A stretch of 64,000 nucleotides of DNA from Desulfurella amilsii (GCF_002119425.1 NZ_MDSU01000018.1:372001-436000), one strand, 5' to 3'; positions 7,211 through 16,129 are shown, counted from the first letter of the stretch. The notes: generated by a model not told the origin, from the sequence alone. Translations and numbers: made by a program.

Positions 7211-7239
7211 TTGACTAAAATTTTTAAAGCTACTATAAT
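7211..7239 (+). promoter_or_regulatory. Strong sigma70 promoter of the small secreted Lys/Ala-rich protein
   Basis: TTGACT at 7211-7216 and a perfect TATAAT at 7234-7239 have a 17-nt spacer. A leader of about 20 nt contains AAGGAGG. This is one of the strongest-looking promoters in the window. Confidence 0.8.
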
Positions 7240-7267
7240 TTGTAAAATTTTGAAAAGGAGGTATGGC

Positions 7268-7453
7268 ATGAAAAAAGTTTTAGCTATGTTGGTTGCATCA
7301 ATGTTTCTAACTACTGCTCTTTCTCTTGGAGCAAAAGCTACTGAGGTAAAAAAAGTAGAAAAGAAAGTTGAGAAAAAAGTAGAAAAGAAAGCTCCAGCAG
7401 CTCCAGCTGCAGCTGCTAAAAAAGCTGCAAAACCAAAGATAGAAGGTTGCTAA
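7268..7453 (+). CDS. Small secreted Lys/Val/Ala-rich repetitive protein
   Basis: The 61-residue protein has a signal peptide (MKKVLAMLVASMFLTTALSLGAKA). A low-complexity mature part follows: a VEKK repeat, then an alanine/proline/lysine stretch, and a final cysteine (IEGC). The mature region is strongly basic. I recognise no domain. The promoter, AAGGAGG ribosome site and terminator are all near consensus, which predicts high expression of a small periplasmic protein. The basic tail could bind DNA, lipid A or acidic surfaces, but that is speculation. Confidence 0.75.
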   Translation: MKKVLAMLVASMFLTTALSLGAKATEVKKVEKKVEKKVEKKAPAAPAAAAKKAAKPKIEGC

Positions 7454-7460
7454 TCAACTA

Positions 7461-7491
7461 CAAACAGGCGTTAGCGCCTGTTTGTTTTTAC
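7461..7491 (+). terminator. Rho-independent terminator of the small secreted protein gene
   Basis: CAAACAGGCG/CGCCTGTTTG forms a perfect 10-bp stem with the 4-nt loop TTAG, followed by a T-rich run. It also lies at the end of the convergent activator gene. Confidence 0.9.
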
Positions 7492-9023
7492 TTTTGTAGA
7501 CGAATGTTGTATTTATGGATTCTGTAGTCTAGTTGCCTTAAAGTTAAGTTAAGTAGCCGCGCTGCTTTAGATTTTACAAAGCCTGTCTCTTTCAAAGCCA
7601 TTTCTATATGTTTTTTCTCAATATTTTGTATTTGGCTAGGTAAATTTTTGTCATTTAGGTTATCTAATTCATATCTTCTTAGAGATACTTTCTGAAAAAT
7701 GTAGGCTGGTAAGTGATTAATATGAATCATCTGATCATTCATTACAACAAGCCTTTCTAAAATGTTTTCAAGTTCTCTCACATTGCCAGGCCAGTTGTAA
7801 TTAATTAACTCTATCAACGCCTCTTTGGAAAGCTGGATATTTTTGTTGTATTTTTCGTTGAATAACTTTAAAAAATAATCAATTAAAATTGGTATATCTT
7901 CTTTTCGTTCAACAAGCGGGGGGATTTTTATTGGTATCACATTTAACCTATAGTATAAATCTTCCCTAAATCTTCCTTCTTTGACAAGCTCAAATAGTTT
8001 TTTGTTGGTGGCTGCAATAATTCTGACATCTACAGAAATAGTTTCTAAACTACCAAGCCTTGAAAACTCTTTTTCCTGTATCACACTTAAAAGCTTTCCT
8101 TGTAATGACAATGGTGTATCGCCAATTTCATCCAGAAAAATTGTGCCTTTGTCTGCTATCTCGAACTTCCCTTTTTTTTGAGAAATTGCGCCAGAAAAAG
8201 CACCCTTTTCGTAACCAAAAAGCTCTGCTTCTAAAAGATTTTCAGGTATACTTGCACAGTTTATGCCAACAAACGCCTCTTTCCCCCTATTGCTCAGTTT
8301 GTGTATGACTTTTGCAACCAAGCTTTTGCCTGTACCGCTCTCGCCCTCTAACAGCACCGTAGAATCAACATTTACAACTTTTAAAATTGTGTTTTTTAAA
8401 TTATTTATCTGCTTAGAAACGCCTATAATTTCTTTGATTGATGTTTTAAATTCTATTTTGTTTAGCAAAATCTCTTTTTCTTCCTCGAATGTTCTTTTTT
8501 GAAATTCTAGCTTTTCATTCATTTTTTGTGCAAAACCAATCAGAATACTTATCATTGATAATAGTTTAATTTCATTTTCGTATGATAAATTTCGCGTTTT
8601 CTCTTTATATACACCAAGCACACCTAACCTTTCTCCACCAATTTTAATAACAGTCCCAATAAAAACTACCTCAAAATCAAAACGGTTAAGCACGCCCATT
8701 TTATTCAAAAAAGATTTATTTTCTTTTGGATCGTATATGACAGCTGGTATTTCATTCTTAAATACGCTCCCTACAGTTCCCTCGCCTACCTTAAATACAC
8801 CTTTATATTTTTCTTTTTTTAGCAACCCAAAGCTTTCTTTAATTTCTAATGTATTTTCAATAGGATTGTATAAAGCAATAAAGCTTGCAGGTATATCTAA
8901 ATAAGAATAAAGCAATTTCAGTATACTTTTAAAGGCATCTTTTATATTATTTTGTCTGCTTAACACTTTACTTACTTCATGCACTATGCTAAAATAGTTT
9001 TCATTGATATTAATACTTCTCAT
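7488..9023 (-). CDS. NifA-type sigma54-dependent activator (GAF, AAA+, Fis HTH)
   Basis: The 511-residue protein has a GAF domain (about 15-170), an AAA+ domain (about 195-430) with Walker A GESGTGKS, a sigma54-contact loop GAFSGA (serine in place of the usual threonine of GAFTGA) and Walker B GTIFLDEIG, and a C-terminal Fis-type helix-turn-helix ending near KSKAARLLNLTLRQLDYRI. NifA proteins activate nitrogen genes through -24/-12 promoters. It diverges from glnA, which has exactly such a promoter. I use the ATG at 9023. A TATAAT lies 8 nt upstream, so the mRNA is nearly leaderless. A TGT-N10-ACA site overlaps its own promoter. Whether it is true NifA cannot be decided without nif genes. Confidence 0.88.
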   Translation of the reverse strand: MRSININENYFSIVHEVSKVLSRQNNIKDAFKSILKLLYSYLDIPASFIALYNPIENTLEIKESFGLLKKEKYKGVFKVGEGTVGSVFKNEIPAVIYDPKENKSFLNKMGVLNRFDFEVVFIGTVIKIGGERLGVLGVYKEKTRNLSYENEIKLLSMISILIGFAQKMNEKLEFQKRTFEEEKEILLNKIEFKTSIKEIIGVSKQINNLKNTILKVVNVDSTVLLEGESGTGKSLVAKVIHKLSNRGKEAFVGINCASIPENLLEAELFGYEKGAFSGAISQKKGKFEIADKGTIFLDEIGDTPLSLQGKLLSVIQEKEFSRLGSLETISVDVRIIAATNKKLFELVKEGRFREDLYYRLNVIPIKIPPLVERKEDIPILIDYFLKLFNEKYNKNIQLSKEALIELINYNWPGNVRELENILERLVVMNDQMIHINHLPAYIFQKVSLRRYELDNLNDKNLPSQIQNIEKKHIEMALKETGFVKSKAARLLNLTLRQLDYRIHKYNIRLQK

Positions 9024-9039
9024 TGTAAACAATTATACA
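9024..9039. promoter_or_regulatory. NifA-type upstream activator sequence TGT-N10-ACA
   Basis: TGT at 9024-9026 and ACA at 9037-9039 are exactly 10 nt apart, within the palindrome ATTGTA-N8-TACAAT (9022-9041). A second perfect palindrome TTTTGTTAACAAAA lies at 9041-9054. The site is about 75-90 bp upstream of the glnA -24 box, a usual enhancer distance. It also covers the -10 of the activator gene, which suggests autoregulation. Confidence 0.65.
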
Positions 9040-9060
9040 ATTTTGTTAACAAAAATACAA
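9032..9060 (-). promoter_or_regulatory. Sigma70 promoter of the NifA-type gene
   Basis: TTGTAT (9060-9055) and TATAAT (9037-9032) are spaced by 17 nt. The -10 box ends 8 nt before the ATG, so a leader of only 1-2 nt is expected. The activator-binding palindrome overlaps the -10. Confidence 0.6.
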
Positions 9061-9114
9061 GGTTTTAAACATTACACACATGACAAAACGCTCTAAAAAT
9101 AAGCAACATAATAA

Positions 9115-9130
9115 AGGAACGTTTTTTGCT
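9115..9130 (+). promoter_or_regulatory. Sigma54 (-24/-12) promoter of glnA
   Basis: AGGAACGTTTTTTGCT matches the TGGCACG-N4-TTGCW consensus, with the invariant GG (9116-9117) and GC (9128-9129) at the correct 12-nt spacing. Transcription should start about 12 nt downstream, leaving a short leader before AGGAGG and the glnA ATG at 9164. Confidence 0.8.
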
Positions 9131-9163
9131 TAACGTAAATTAATTATATTTAGGAGGTATTTT

Positions 9164-10576
9164 ATGTCAGTTGAAAAAGTCTTAAAACTTATTAAAGACG
9201 AAGAGGCAAAAATTGTTGATCTGAGGTTTGTAGATTTGCTTGGTACATGGCAGCACTTTAGCGTACCAGCGCATGTAATCGAAGAAGACACCTTTACAGA
9301 AGGTCTAGGATTTGATGGTTCGTCAATTAGAGGCTGGCAGTCGATCAATGAAAGTGATATGCTGGTTGTGCCAGATGCACAAAGCGCATTTTTAGATCCA
9401 TTCACAGAAGTAACAACACTTAACTTGATATGCTGCATACTCGATCCGATTACAAAACAGCCATATCCCAAACACCCACGCTATATTACATACAAGGCCC
9501 AAGAGTATCTAAAATCCACAGGTATTGCAGATACGGCTTTCTTCGGACCAGAGTTAGAGTTTTTTATACTTGATAGTATAAGGTATGATATCAAGCAAAA
9601 CGCAAGCTACTACTTCCTTGACTCCCAAGAAGGCATATGGAACTCAGGCAAAGATGAAGAACCCAATTTAGGCTACAAAATTAGAAACAAAGAAGGCTAT
9701 TTCCCTGTCGCGCCCACAGACAGCCTACAGGATTTGCGCACAGAAATGATACTAAACCTTGAAAAAGTTGGCATAGAAGTAGAAACTCACCATCACGAAG
9801 TAGCCACAGCAGGTCAGTGTGAAATTGACATGAAGTTTTCTACTCTTTTGGATATGGCTGATAAGGTATTAAAGTACAAATACATAGTAAAAAATACAGC
9901 CGCTATGTATGGCAAAACAGTAACGTTTATGCCAAAGCCCATATTTGGGGACAACGGCACGGGTATGCACTCACATCAAAGTTTATGGAAAGATGGCAAA
10001 CCATTGTTTGCAGGAAACCTTTATGCAGGATTGAGTGAACTTGCAATGTATTATATGGGAGGCATTATAAAGCACGGAAAAGCCATAGCAGCCTTTACAA
10101 ACCCTACAATCAACTCATATAAAAGGCTTGTGCCGGGGTTTGAAGCACCCATTAACCTAGCTTATTCTTCAAGAAATAGAAGCGCAGCGCTAAGGATACC
10201 AATGTACTCATCATCTCCAAAAGCAAAAAGGGTTGAAGTAAGGTTTCCAGACCCCAGTGCAAACCCATACCTTGCATTTTCTGCAATGCTAATGGCGGGC
10301 ATAGATGGTATAATTAACAAAATTGACCCAGGAGAACCACTTGATAAAAACATATACGATTTGCCCCCACAGGAGTTAGCAAATGTCCCAAAAGCGCCTG
10401 CTAGCCTAGAAGAAGCCCTTCAGGCTTTGGAAGATGACCATGAGTTCTTACTAAAAGGTGATGTATTTAGCGAAGATCTCATTCGAACATGGATAGACTA
10501 TAAGAAAGAAAAAGAATTAAAACCCTACAGTATGTCTATCAATCCTCTTGAATTTTTCATGTACTTTGATGCATAG
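9164..10576 (+). CDS. glnA: Glutamine synthetase type I
   Basis: The 470-residue enzyme makes glutamine from glutamate, ammonia and ATP in a cytoplasmic dodecamer. The beta-grasp N-terminus holds [12 protein letters not shown], and the catalytic domain includes FGPELEFFI, the [15 protein letters not shown]/metal region and RSAALRIPM. Tyr398 sits in IYDLPPQE, the adenylylation loop of the GSI-beta type, so GlnE-type control is possible, although no glnE or glnB is nearby. The gene has a sigma54 promoter, a strong AGGAGG site and its own terminator, and diverges from a NifA-type activator. This indicates nitrogen-responsive transcription. Confidence 0.97.
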   Translation: MSVEKVLKLIKDEEAKIVDLRFVDLLGTWQHFSVPAHVIEEDTFTEGLGFDGSSIRGWQSINESDMLVVPDAQSAFLDPFTEVTTLNLICCILDPITKQPYPKHPRYITYKAQEYLKSTGIADTAFFGPELEFFILDSIRYDIKQNASYYFLDSQEGIWNSGKDEEPNLGYKIRNKEGYFPVAPTDSLQDLRTEMILNLEKVGIEVETHHHEVATAGQCEIDMKFSTLLDMADKVLKYKYIVKNTAAMYGKTVTFMPKPIFGDNGTGMHSHQSLWKDGKPLFAGNLYAGLSELAMYYMGGIIKHGKAIAAFTNPTINSYKRLVPGFEAPINLAYSSRNRSAALRIPMYSSSPKAKRVEVRFPDPSANPYLAFSAMLMAGIDGIINKIDPGEPLDKNIYDLPPQELANVPKAPASLEEALQALEDDHEFLLKGDVFSEDLIRTWIDYKKEKELKPYSMSINPLEFFMYFDA

Positions 10577-10594
10577 CAAGTCTATGTCTATAGC

Positions 10595-10632
10595 AGCCAC
10601 AAGGTCAAACCAGACTTTGTGGCTTTCTTTTG
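10595..10632 (+). terminator. Rho-independent terminator of glnA
   Basis: A 12-bp stem (AGCCACAAGGTC/GACTTTGTGGCT, one G-T pair) with a 6-nt loop is followed by TTTCTTTT. Confidence 0.9.
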
Positions 10633-10696
10633 AAGTTTCAGAATGTAAAATTGTAAAGAAATTTTTTGAATAAAGCCCAAAAATGACTAAAAAGGC

Positions 10697-10730
10697 AACA
10701 GATCCTTCCAAGCGAAGGACCTGTTTTTTT
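10697..10730. terminator. Hairpin terminator at the 3' end of the chemoreceptor gene
   Basis: AACAGATCCTTC/GAAGGACCTGTT forms a 12-bp stem with one mismatch and a 5-nt loop. T-runs flank it on both strands. It stops the reverse-strand chemoreceptor transcript and backs up the glnA terminator. Confidence 0.8.
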
Positions 10731-12331
10731 CAAGTCTTAAACTTACCTACAACAGATAACAGACCATCAGATATTGTCTTTAGGTTTTGAGCATTAGCTG
10801 AGATAGACTCTACTGCCTTTGCATTTTCTTCTTGAGCTTTGCTGATTTCTTTTACCTGCATCTCAAGCTCTGAGACTGTAGAAGAAAGCTCCTGTGTTGC
10901 AGCAGATAGGGAGTTTACCTGATCTGAAACATTGGCGATTTTATCTGATACTGTCTGGACACTGTCTTGAGTTTGGGCAATGGCATCTGCTTTTTGTTGT
11001 GTATCTGATTGGGTTTGGTTCATAACGCTTACTACTTTTGAAGTTTTTTCCTGTATGGATTTTATGATTGCTGCCACTTCGTCTGTAGCTTTTTGTGTTT
11101 TTTCTGCAAGCTTTCTTATCTCATCTGCAACTACTGCAAAGCCTCTGCCGTGCTCACCTGCACGGGCCGCTTCAATGGCAGCGTTCAATGCAAGGAGGTT
11201 TATCTGATCTGTTATATCGTTTATTATCTTTAGAATGTCTCCTACTTTCTTTGAAGCTTCTCCAAGGTCATTTACATCAAGACTTGCTTTTGAGATAGAA
11301 TTGGATAGCTCTCGGATTGCTTCTACATTGAGCTGGATTTCTTTTACCATCTTGTCTGTAATCTCTTTTGCTTCATCGGAAGATACTCTTATGTCTTCTG
11401 TAGAGCGGGCTATGCCAGATAGGGCGTTTGCTGTATCTTCTGTTGCATGTGATATCTCTTTTGTGTTTGATGAGACCTGCTCACTGGATGCAGAGATTTG
11501 AGCTGCAGATGATGCAAGTGAGTTTGTGGAAGATTGAACCTCTGTGGCTTTTGATAGTACCTCTTGCACTATACCTTTAAGCGTAGAGATAAATTTGTTT
11601 AAGTGGTCTGTGAGCTCACCAAACTCATCATTTGACTGCTTGGGCAGTACAATAGTTAAATCACCTCCGCCTTTGGCAAGTGTGGAGACAGTGGAGTTTA
11701 TATGCTTTAGGGGGATGAAAATTTTATTAAATAAAACTCTCCAGACAATTATAACTACAACTAGCATAATAATCATTGCTGCGCCTATTATAATAATTGT
11801 TAGCATCATAGTGCTTTCCATATTATGCTTAATGTTATCAAAATTTTTGCTTTCTTTTACAATTAAGTCTAAAACAAAAGATCTAGATTTGCGCCAGGTA
11901 GGTGTTTCTTTGGTTACAAGTAAACTGTATGCTTGTTTTTGTTTACCAGACTCAGCCAAAGATTTAACCTGTAGTTGAAGCGCATCGTCTTTTGACAGCA
12001 TTTCTTTTAGTTTTTGAAGTTGTAATTTTTGTGAAGAGTTTGCAGTACTGAAACATTTATCAAAAGATTTATTCATAGACTCAGTTGCATTTTTATAATT
12101 TTGCATAGCCTTTGTGTCATTTGGGTTCAAAAGAATATTTCTTATTGCTTGACCTTTTTGCAAGCCTTGGGCGTAGATGTTGTTAATATTATTTGAATAC
12201 ACAATCTGCTTATCAAGCTGAGTTATTGTGTCTTTGAGATTTAAGCCAGCTATACCAATAACTGTAAAAAACACTAAAGCGCTAAAAAAATAAAAACCGT
12301 TTGAAAAATTCAATAGCTTTTTAATGCTCAT
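10730..12331 (-). CDS. Methyl-accepting chemotaxis protein
   Basis: The 533-residue receptor has an N-terminal membrane helix (about 9-30), a periplasmic helical sensor of about 150 residues (4HB type), a second membrane helix (about 180-205), a HAMP domain and a cytoplasmic signalling coil. The hairpin tip is canonical ([20 protein letters not shown], then [21 protein letters not shown]). It relays ligand binding to CheA/CheW, neither of which is in the window. The ATG at 12331 follows CAGGTAG. A longer frame to 12355 lacks a better site. The gene overlaps the end of ridA by 11 bp. The ligand is unknown. Confidence 0.93.
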   Translation of the reverse strand: MSIKKLLNFSNGFYFFSALVFFTVIGIAGLNLKDTITQLDKQIVYSNNINNIYAQGLQKGQAIRNILLNPNDTKAMQNYKNATESMNKSFDKCFSTANSSQKLQLQKLKEMLSKDDALQLQVKSLAESGKQKQAYSLLVTKETPTWRKSRSFVLDLIVKESKNFDNIKHNMESTMMLTIIIIGAAMIIMLVVVIIVWRVLFNKIFIPLKHINSTVSTLAKGGGDLTIVLPKQSNDEFGELTDHLNKFISTLKGIVQEVLSKATEVQSSTNSLASSAAQISASSEQVSSNTKEISHATEDTANALSGIARSTEDIRVSSDEAKEITDKMVKEIQLNVEAIRELSNSISKASLDVNDLGEASKKVGDILKIINDITDQINLLALNAAIEAARAGEHGRGFAVVADEIRKLAEKTQKATDEVAAIIKSIQEKTSKVVSVMNQTQSDTQQKADAIAQTQDSVQTVSDKIANVSDQVNSLSAATQELSSTVSELEMQVKEISKAQEENAKAVESISANAQNLKTISDGLLSVVGKFKT

Positions 12332-12713
12332 ATATACTACCTGCTTGTTCAGCAATAGCCTCTATTTCTACAAGCGCATCTTTTGGCAAAGCAGTAACGC
12401 AAATGGCTGAGCGTGCTGGTGGATTATTTTTAAAAAACTCAGCATATACCTCATTAATTAAAGAAAAGTCTTCTTTTTGCGTAAAAAATATAGTCACCTT
12501 TACAACTTTCTCTAAACTAGAACCTGTGCTTTCTAAAATTGCCTTTAAGTTTTCCAACACTTGCTTTGTTTGTTCTTTTGTGGTTAAAGGCATATTAGCC
12601 TGATTATCTATACCCAATTGACCTGAAACAAAAATAAAACCGCCTGCCATTATAGCTTGCGAATACGGACCTATTGGCTTTGGAGCTTTGTCAGTAAAAA
12701 TAACGTTTTTCAT
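12321..12713 (-). CDS. ridA: RidA family reactive intermediate deaminase
   Basis: The 130-residue protein contains the RidA signature: [10 protein letters not shown] at the N-terminus, FVSGQLGID, and the arginine-bearing [22 protein letters not shown] at the C-terminus. RidA trimers hydrolyse the enamine/imine by-products of PLP enzymes such as threonine dehydratase. It has its own promoter, a GGAGG ribosome site and a 3' overlap with the chemoreceptor gene, with which it is probably cotranscribed although no functional link is obvious. Confidence 0.93.
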   Translation of the reverse strand: MKNVIFTDKAPKPIGPYSQAIMAGGFIFVSGQLGIDNQANMPLTTKEQTKQVLENLKAILESTGSSLEKVVKVTIFFTQKEDFSLINEVYAEFFKNNPPARSAICVTALPKDALVEIEAIAEQAGSIYEH

Positions 12714-12739
12714 TTAAACCTCCATTAATATGAATGTAG

Positions 12740-12768
12740 AGTATATTAAATTTGAGTATTATTGTCAA
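12740..12768 (-). promoter_or_regulatory. Sigma70 promoter of ridA
   Basis: TTGACA (12768-12763) and TATACT (12745-12740) are spaced by 17 nt. The leader is about 20 nt with GGAGGT. Confidence 0.75.
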
Positions 12769-12813
12769 TAAAGGCCTTAAGGGCGTTTTAGCAGTAAGCC
12801 TTAAGACCTTTAT
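12768..12813 (-). terminator. Terminator hairpin downstream of the rhodanese gene
   Basis: The arms ATAAAGG-C-CTTAAGG and CCTTAAG-A-CCTTTAT form a 14-bp stem around one mismatch, with a loop of about 16 nt. It follows the rhodanese stop by about 12 bp on the reverse strand and ends in TTTATT. Confidence 0.65.
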
Positions 12814-12824
12814 GAAAGTGGGGT

Positions 12825-13745
12825 TTACTTTGCAATAATAGGAATATTGTAAACACGGGAGATTTCTGCCATCGAGCCATCGTAATCGCTAACTAGCTTT
12901 GTATCCAGCATAGCTTGTCCAATAAACCACAAACCGCTTGCCAGATGGCCTGTGTTGCAGTAAGAAATAATTGGCTTATTTATATCAACATCAGCATTTT
13001 TTAAAATTTGTTCGATTTGGGATTTTGGTTTTATAACCCAGTAGTTTTTCTCTTTCTGCATAAAATTAGCAACATACACCCACTTTGCGTCTTTTAAATG
13101 ACCAAACCTTGCAAGTCTTTTATCTTTTGTATCTTTTCCGGTAAATTGATCATAGTTTCTTGCATCTACAAACTGTACAAGGTTTTCATGATTTAGTCCC
13201 CACTCAACAAACGGCAAAAAAGAAAATACTGTGGTTCTATTTCTATTAATCACAAAATTAGACTTTGGCAGTCTAAATTCACCTTTTGCAATAGGTCTTC
13301 CTTCATCGACCCACTTTTGATACCCTCCATCCATATAGTAAATATCTTTTACACCAGCCCAGTATAAAATGGCAGCAACACGCGTTGCGTTTGTTAAAAA
13401 GAATTGAGGCTTGTCGAAATTCTCACCAGAATATACAACATAGGAAGCATTTTCTTTTAAACCAAAATCGGACAATTTTTCTTCCAGTTGTCTGTTATAG
13501 GAAACCAACCCTACCACATCGCCTCTTTTTACGCTTAACATAGCATTTGTAAGATTAACTGCATTGGGCAAGTGGCCATTTAAGTAATCTTTATCCGCTC
13601 TTGTGTCTATTACAATAACGTTCTTGTTGTTTTGCAAAAGTTGTGCTGCTTGTTGCGTTGTAATTACCTGAAGTTTTGCAAACGCCAGATTGAAAAAACC
13701 AAAAAACAAAGTGACTAAAATGGTCATAAACGACTTGCGGAACAT
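12825..13745 (-). CDS. Exported two-domain rhodanese (sulfurtransferase)
   Basis: The 306-residue protein has a signal peptide (cleavage near FNLAFA) and two rhodanese domains. Domain 1 (about 25-150) has VIVIDTRADKDYLNGHLPNA but no active cysteine. Domain 2 (about 175-300) has VDARNYDQF and the catalytic loop YCNTGHLA. Such enzymes move sulfane sulfur from thiosulfate or polysulfide to acceptors, here in the periplasm. In a sulfur-reducing bacterium this would be central to polysulfide handling, but that is inference. The promoter region carries a 23-bp palindrome. AGAGGAGG precedes the ATG. Confidence 0.9.
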   Translation of the reverse strand: MFRKSFMTILVTLFFGFFNLAFAKLQVITTQQAAQLLQNNKNVIVIDTRADKDYLNGHLPNAVNLTNAMLSVKRGDVVGLVSYNRQLEEKLSDFGLKENASYVVYSGENFDKPQFFLTNATRVAAILYWAGVKDIYYMDGGYQKWVDEGRPIAKGEFRLPKSNFVINRNRTTVFSFLPFVEWGLNHENLVQFVDARNYDQFTGKDTKDKRLARFGHLKDAKWVYVANFMQKEKNYWVIKPKSQIEQILKNADVDINKPIISYCNTGHLASGLWFIGQAMLDTKLVSDYDGSMAEISRVYNIPIIAK

Positions 13746-13776
13746 AGAAAACCTCCTCTTAAAAAATAATTTAGTT

Positions 13777-13799
13777 ATATAATAACTGAGTTATTATAT
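13777..13799. promoter_or_regulatory. 23-bp palindrome overlapping the rhodanese promoter
   Basis: Two perfect 11-bp arms (ATATAATAACT and AGTTATTATAT) flank one central G. On the reverse strand it lies just after a TTGACA at about 13806-13801 and covers the expected -10 region, so a dimeric repressor bound here would block transcription. ArsR-type repressors of sulfur genes use similar AT-rich palindromes, but the regulator is unknown. Confidence 0.6.
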
Positions 13800-13827
13800 T
13801 TGTCAAGTACTTTAATAGCCTATTTAT

Positions 13828-14694
13828 TTATTGCTTTTGTTGATAGTAATCTAAAGCTTTTTTTGTGGCAATTTGGCCAATCTGTATTAGCTGCTGAGCT
13901 TTATGAAAGTCATATACTTTGCAGATGCTTTGTGGAATTTCTATTAAAATGTCTACTTTGTTTTCTGCTAGCCTATAGGATTTAAGTAAATTTTGCATAA
14001 TGTCTAAGGATATTGCTGCCACATCAAACATAGAATACCGATTTTGTGAGTTTTTCCCAATTTTTTTTGAAATTTTCTGAAACTGCGCAAACAGAGAATT
14101 TTGCCTTTCTTCTTCATCTTGGGTAATGTAAACATCATATTTTGTTTTAGTATTGGAGTTTATATCCACAGCAATTACATAATCGCTTTGAGCATTTTTA
14201 AGTGCACCAACAGGTAGGTTATTCAATATCCCACCATCTACATACAAGTGGCCATTAGCTTCAACAGGGTAAAATATTGATGGTATTGCGCTTGAAGCTC
14301 TTATGGCAAAAAGCAAATTACCTTCTTGAAACCAAACCTCTCTTTTGCTAATAATATCCACACAAACAGCACAAAACTTTATCGGTAGATCTTCAATTAA
14401 AGTATTTTGACCAATCATTTCTCCCAAAACACTAAAAAGTTTATCAGTGTTAATTAAGCCACCTTTTCTTGAAAAACCTAGTAAATTAATAATATCATGT
14501 TGATAAAGATTTTTTACCCATTTTTCATATTCATCTAATTTATTTGCTGCAAACATGGCACCTACCACAGCACCCATTGAGGTACCTGCTATAGCATTTA
14601 TTTTAAAACCATTGTTAATAAGCTCCCTAATAACACCAATATGTGCATATCCTCTTGCAGCTGCGCCACTTAGAGCTAATGATACCGTTTTCAT
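13828..14694 (-). CDS. Patatin-like phospholipase, RssA/YchK type
   Basis: From the ATG at 14694 the protein has 288 residues. It has the patatin oxyanion motif (SGAAARGYAHIG), the nucleophile elbow GTSMG and the catalytic aspartate in VDGGILNN, so the Ser-Asp dyad is intact. Members hydrolyse acyl groups of phospholipids at the membrane. A frame extending to 14751 overlaps the promoter and is rejected, because TTGACT-17-TATTTT lies just upstream and leaves only a 2-3 nt leader. The gene diverges from the ketopantoate reductase gene. The physiological substrate is unknown. Confidence 0.88.
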   Translation of the reverse strand: MKTVSLALSGAAARGYAHIGVIRELINNGFKINAIAGTSMGAVVGAMFAANKLDEYEKWVKNLYQHDIINLLGFSRKGGLINTDKLFSVLGEMIGQNTLIEDLPIKFCAVCVDIISKREVWFQEGNLLFAIRASSAIPSIFYPVEANGHLYVDGGILNNLPVGALKNAQSDYVIAVDINSNTKTKYDVYITQDEEERQNSLFAQFQKISKKIGKNSQNRYSMFDVAAISLDIMQNLLKSYRLAENKVDILIEIPQSICKVYDFHKAQQLIQIGQIATKKALDYYQQKQ

Positions 14695-14703
14695 AATAAG
14701 TAC

Positions 14704-14732
14704 AAAATATAATTTTTTTTCGCTATAGTCAA
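14704..14732 (-). promoter_or_regulatory. Promoter of the patatin gene, near-leaderless
   Basis: TTGACT (14732-14727) and TATTTT (14709-14704) are spaced by 17 nt. Only 9 nt separate the -10 from the ATG at 14694, and no ribosome site is visible. Confidence 0.55.
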
Positions 14733-14783
14733 TTTTTTGACAAAAGGCCACTAATGCCTTAAACTATAAAAAGCAGGTGGTTT

Positions 14784-15668
14784 ATGAAAATTTTGATTTA
14801 TGGAAGCGGGGCTTTAGGCCTATTGATGGGATATCATTTAAAAAAAGAAAACGACGTATTCTTTATCGGAAAAACAGCAATTCAAAAAACCTATAAAATA
14901 AAGAAAGGACCAAGCATTATTGAACATACATTTGATATTAAAGACAAGTTAGACAGCACCTATGATTGTATTATTCTTGCAACAAAATCTTTCGATGTTG
15001 ACAAAGTCTTAGAAAATATTTTAAAAGCAACACGCAATACGCCAATCTTAACAATTCAAAATGGTATATATGTTGAAGAACTATTATTATCAAAGTTAGA
15101 CAAAAGCCTTATTTTTCCTATTGCAAGCCTTATTGGGGCAACAAAAAATGAAGATACTATAAATAACTTTATGGACAATGGCCAGAAGTTAGGCTATTTC
15201 GAAGATAGGCAAAAAGCACTATTATTTGCACAAAATTTCAATAAATGTGGCCTAAACACGGCAGTTGTTGATAATATCATGAGCGAAAAATGGTGGAAAT
15301 TTATCTTTTACTGTAGCTGTGCCACAATAAATGCACTAACGGGTATCAAAAGTTTTGATCACGATGACTTAGAGTTTTCATCAAAATTAGCAAAGGAGAT
15401 TGCAGTTGTATTTAGTGGCTCTTATGGTTTGGATTTGGACATAATTGCAAAACAGGTTATAGATTTTGCAAAAAATTTTAAACCAGATACATGGAAGGCC
15501 AGTGTTGGCGAAGATTTAAGAAAATGCAAAAAGACAGAAATTGATTATCTAAACGGTTATGTTGTTAAAGTAGCAAAACAAAAAGACAAAAGCGCTCCGT
15601 ACAACGAAAGTCTTTACAATATCGTTAAAATTCTGGAAAAAACAAAACTCTATGCTGGGATTGTTTAA
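14784..15668 (+). CDS. panE: 2-dehydropantoate 2-reductase (ketopantoate reductase)
   Basis: The 294-residue protein has an N-terminal Rossmann domain with IYGSGALGLLMG (NADPH-binding GxGxxG), an internal TIQNG motif, and a C-terminal helical domain with SEKWWKFIFYCSCATINALTG, where the catalytic lysine and asparagine lie. It reduces ketopantoate to pantoate for CoA synthesis. The ribosome site is AGGTGG. It overlaps the convergent TlpA gene by 4 bp. Paralogues with other 2-oxoacid substrates exist, so the symbol is likely rather than certain. Confidence 0.85.
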   Translation: MKILIYGSGALGLLMGYHLKKENDVFFIGKTAIQKTYKIKKGPSIIEHTFDIKDKLDSTYDCIILATKSFDVDKVLENILKATRNTPILTIQNGIYVEELLLSKLDKSLIFPIASLIGATKNEDTINNFMDNGQKLGYFEDRQKALLFAQNFNKCGLNTAVVDNIMSEKWWKFIFYCSCATINALTGIKSFDHDDLEFSSKLAKEIAVVFSGSYGLDLDIIAKQVIDFAKNFKPDTWKASVGEDLRKCKKTEIDYLNGYVVKVAKQKDKSAPYNESLYNIVKILEKTKLYAGIV

Positions 15669-16129
15669 AGCAAAATATTCATATTTGTGCTAAAAAAGTA
15701 AAAATCTCTAGCGCCTACAAATCTCTCTACGGTATTGCCGTTTTTATCAATTAGGATCGTAGTGGGGGTATAGGCTATGCCACCTAGTTTTGATAAATCT
15801 GATTGGTTTATTGTATATATGGGATATTGAATTTTATAATAGTTTATAAATGAATGAAGACCATCTGAATTTAAACTAATACCAATAATTTTTACATTGT
15901 TGTTGTTTTTATAGTGATCGTATAGCTTATTTAAAGAAGGGATCTCTTCTTGACATGCAGGACAATCTGTTTGAAAAACATTTATCAAAATAACTTTCCC
16001 TTTTAAAGAAGATAAATTTATACTTTGTGTATTTTCACCATTTAAGTGAATATCCAGATTTTTGTTCGTGCTGCAAGAGGCTATAACAAAACCTAGCAAA
16101 AAAAGCAAAAACCACTTTACCTTTAACAT
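15665..16129 (-). CDS. TlpA-like thiol-disulfide lipoprotein
   Basis: The 154-residue protein has a lipobox (VIASC, cysteine 19) and a thioredoxin-fold domain with the active site TDCPACQEE (cysteines 56 and 59), followed by the conserved cis-proline region YTPTTILID. ResA/TlpA proteins reduce disulfides outside the cytoplasmic membrane, for example in cytochrome c maturation. The CPAC motif and membrane anchoring fit. The electron donor is not encoded nearby, and the target is unknown. Confidence 0.88.
   Translation of the reverse strand: MLKVKWFLLFLLGFVIASCSTNKNLDIHLNGENTQSINLSSLKGKVILINVFQTDCPACQEEIPSLNKLYDHYKNNNNVKIIGISLNSDGLHSFINYYKIQYPIYTINQSDLSKLGGIAYTPTTILIDKNGNTVERFVGARDFYFFSTNMNILL

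Noticed and set aside
7488-9023. Evidence for nitrogen fixation from the NifA-type protein
   Set aside because: No nif structural gene is in the window. The adjacent glnA promoter explains the activator well enough.
14733-14765. AAGGC/GCCTT small hairpin before panE
   Set aside because: The stem is only 5 bp and overlaps the promoter region, so it is not convincing as a regulatory element.
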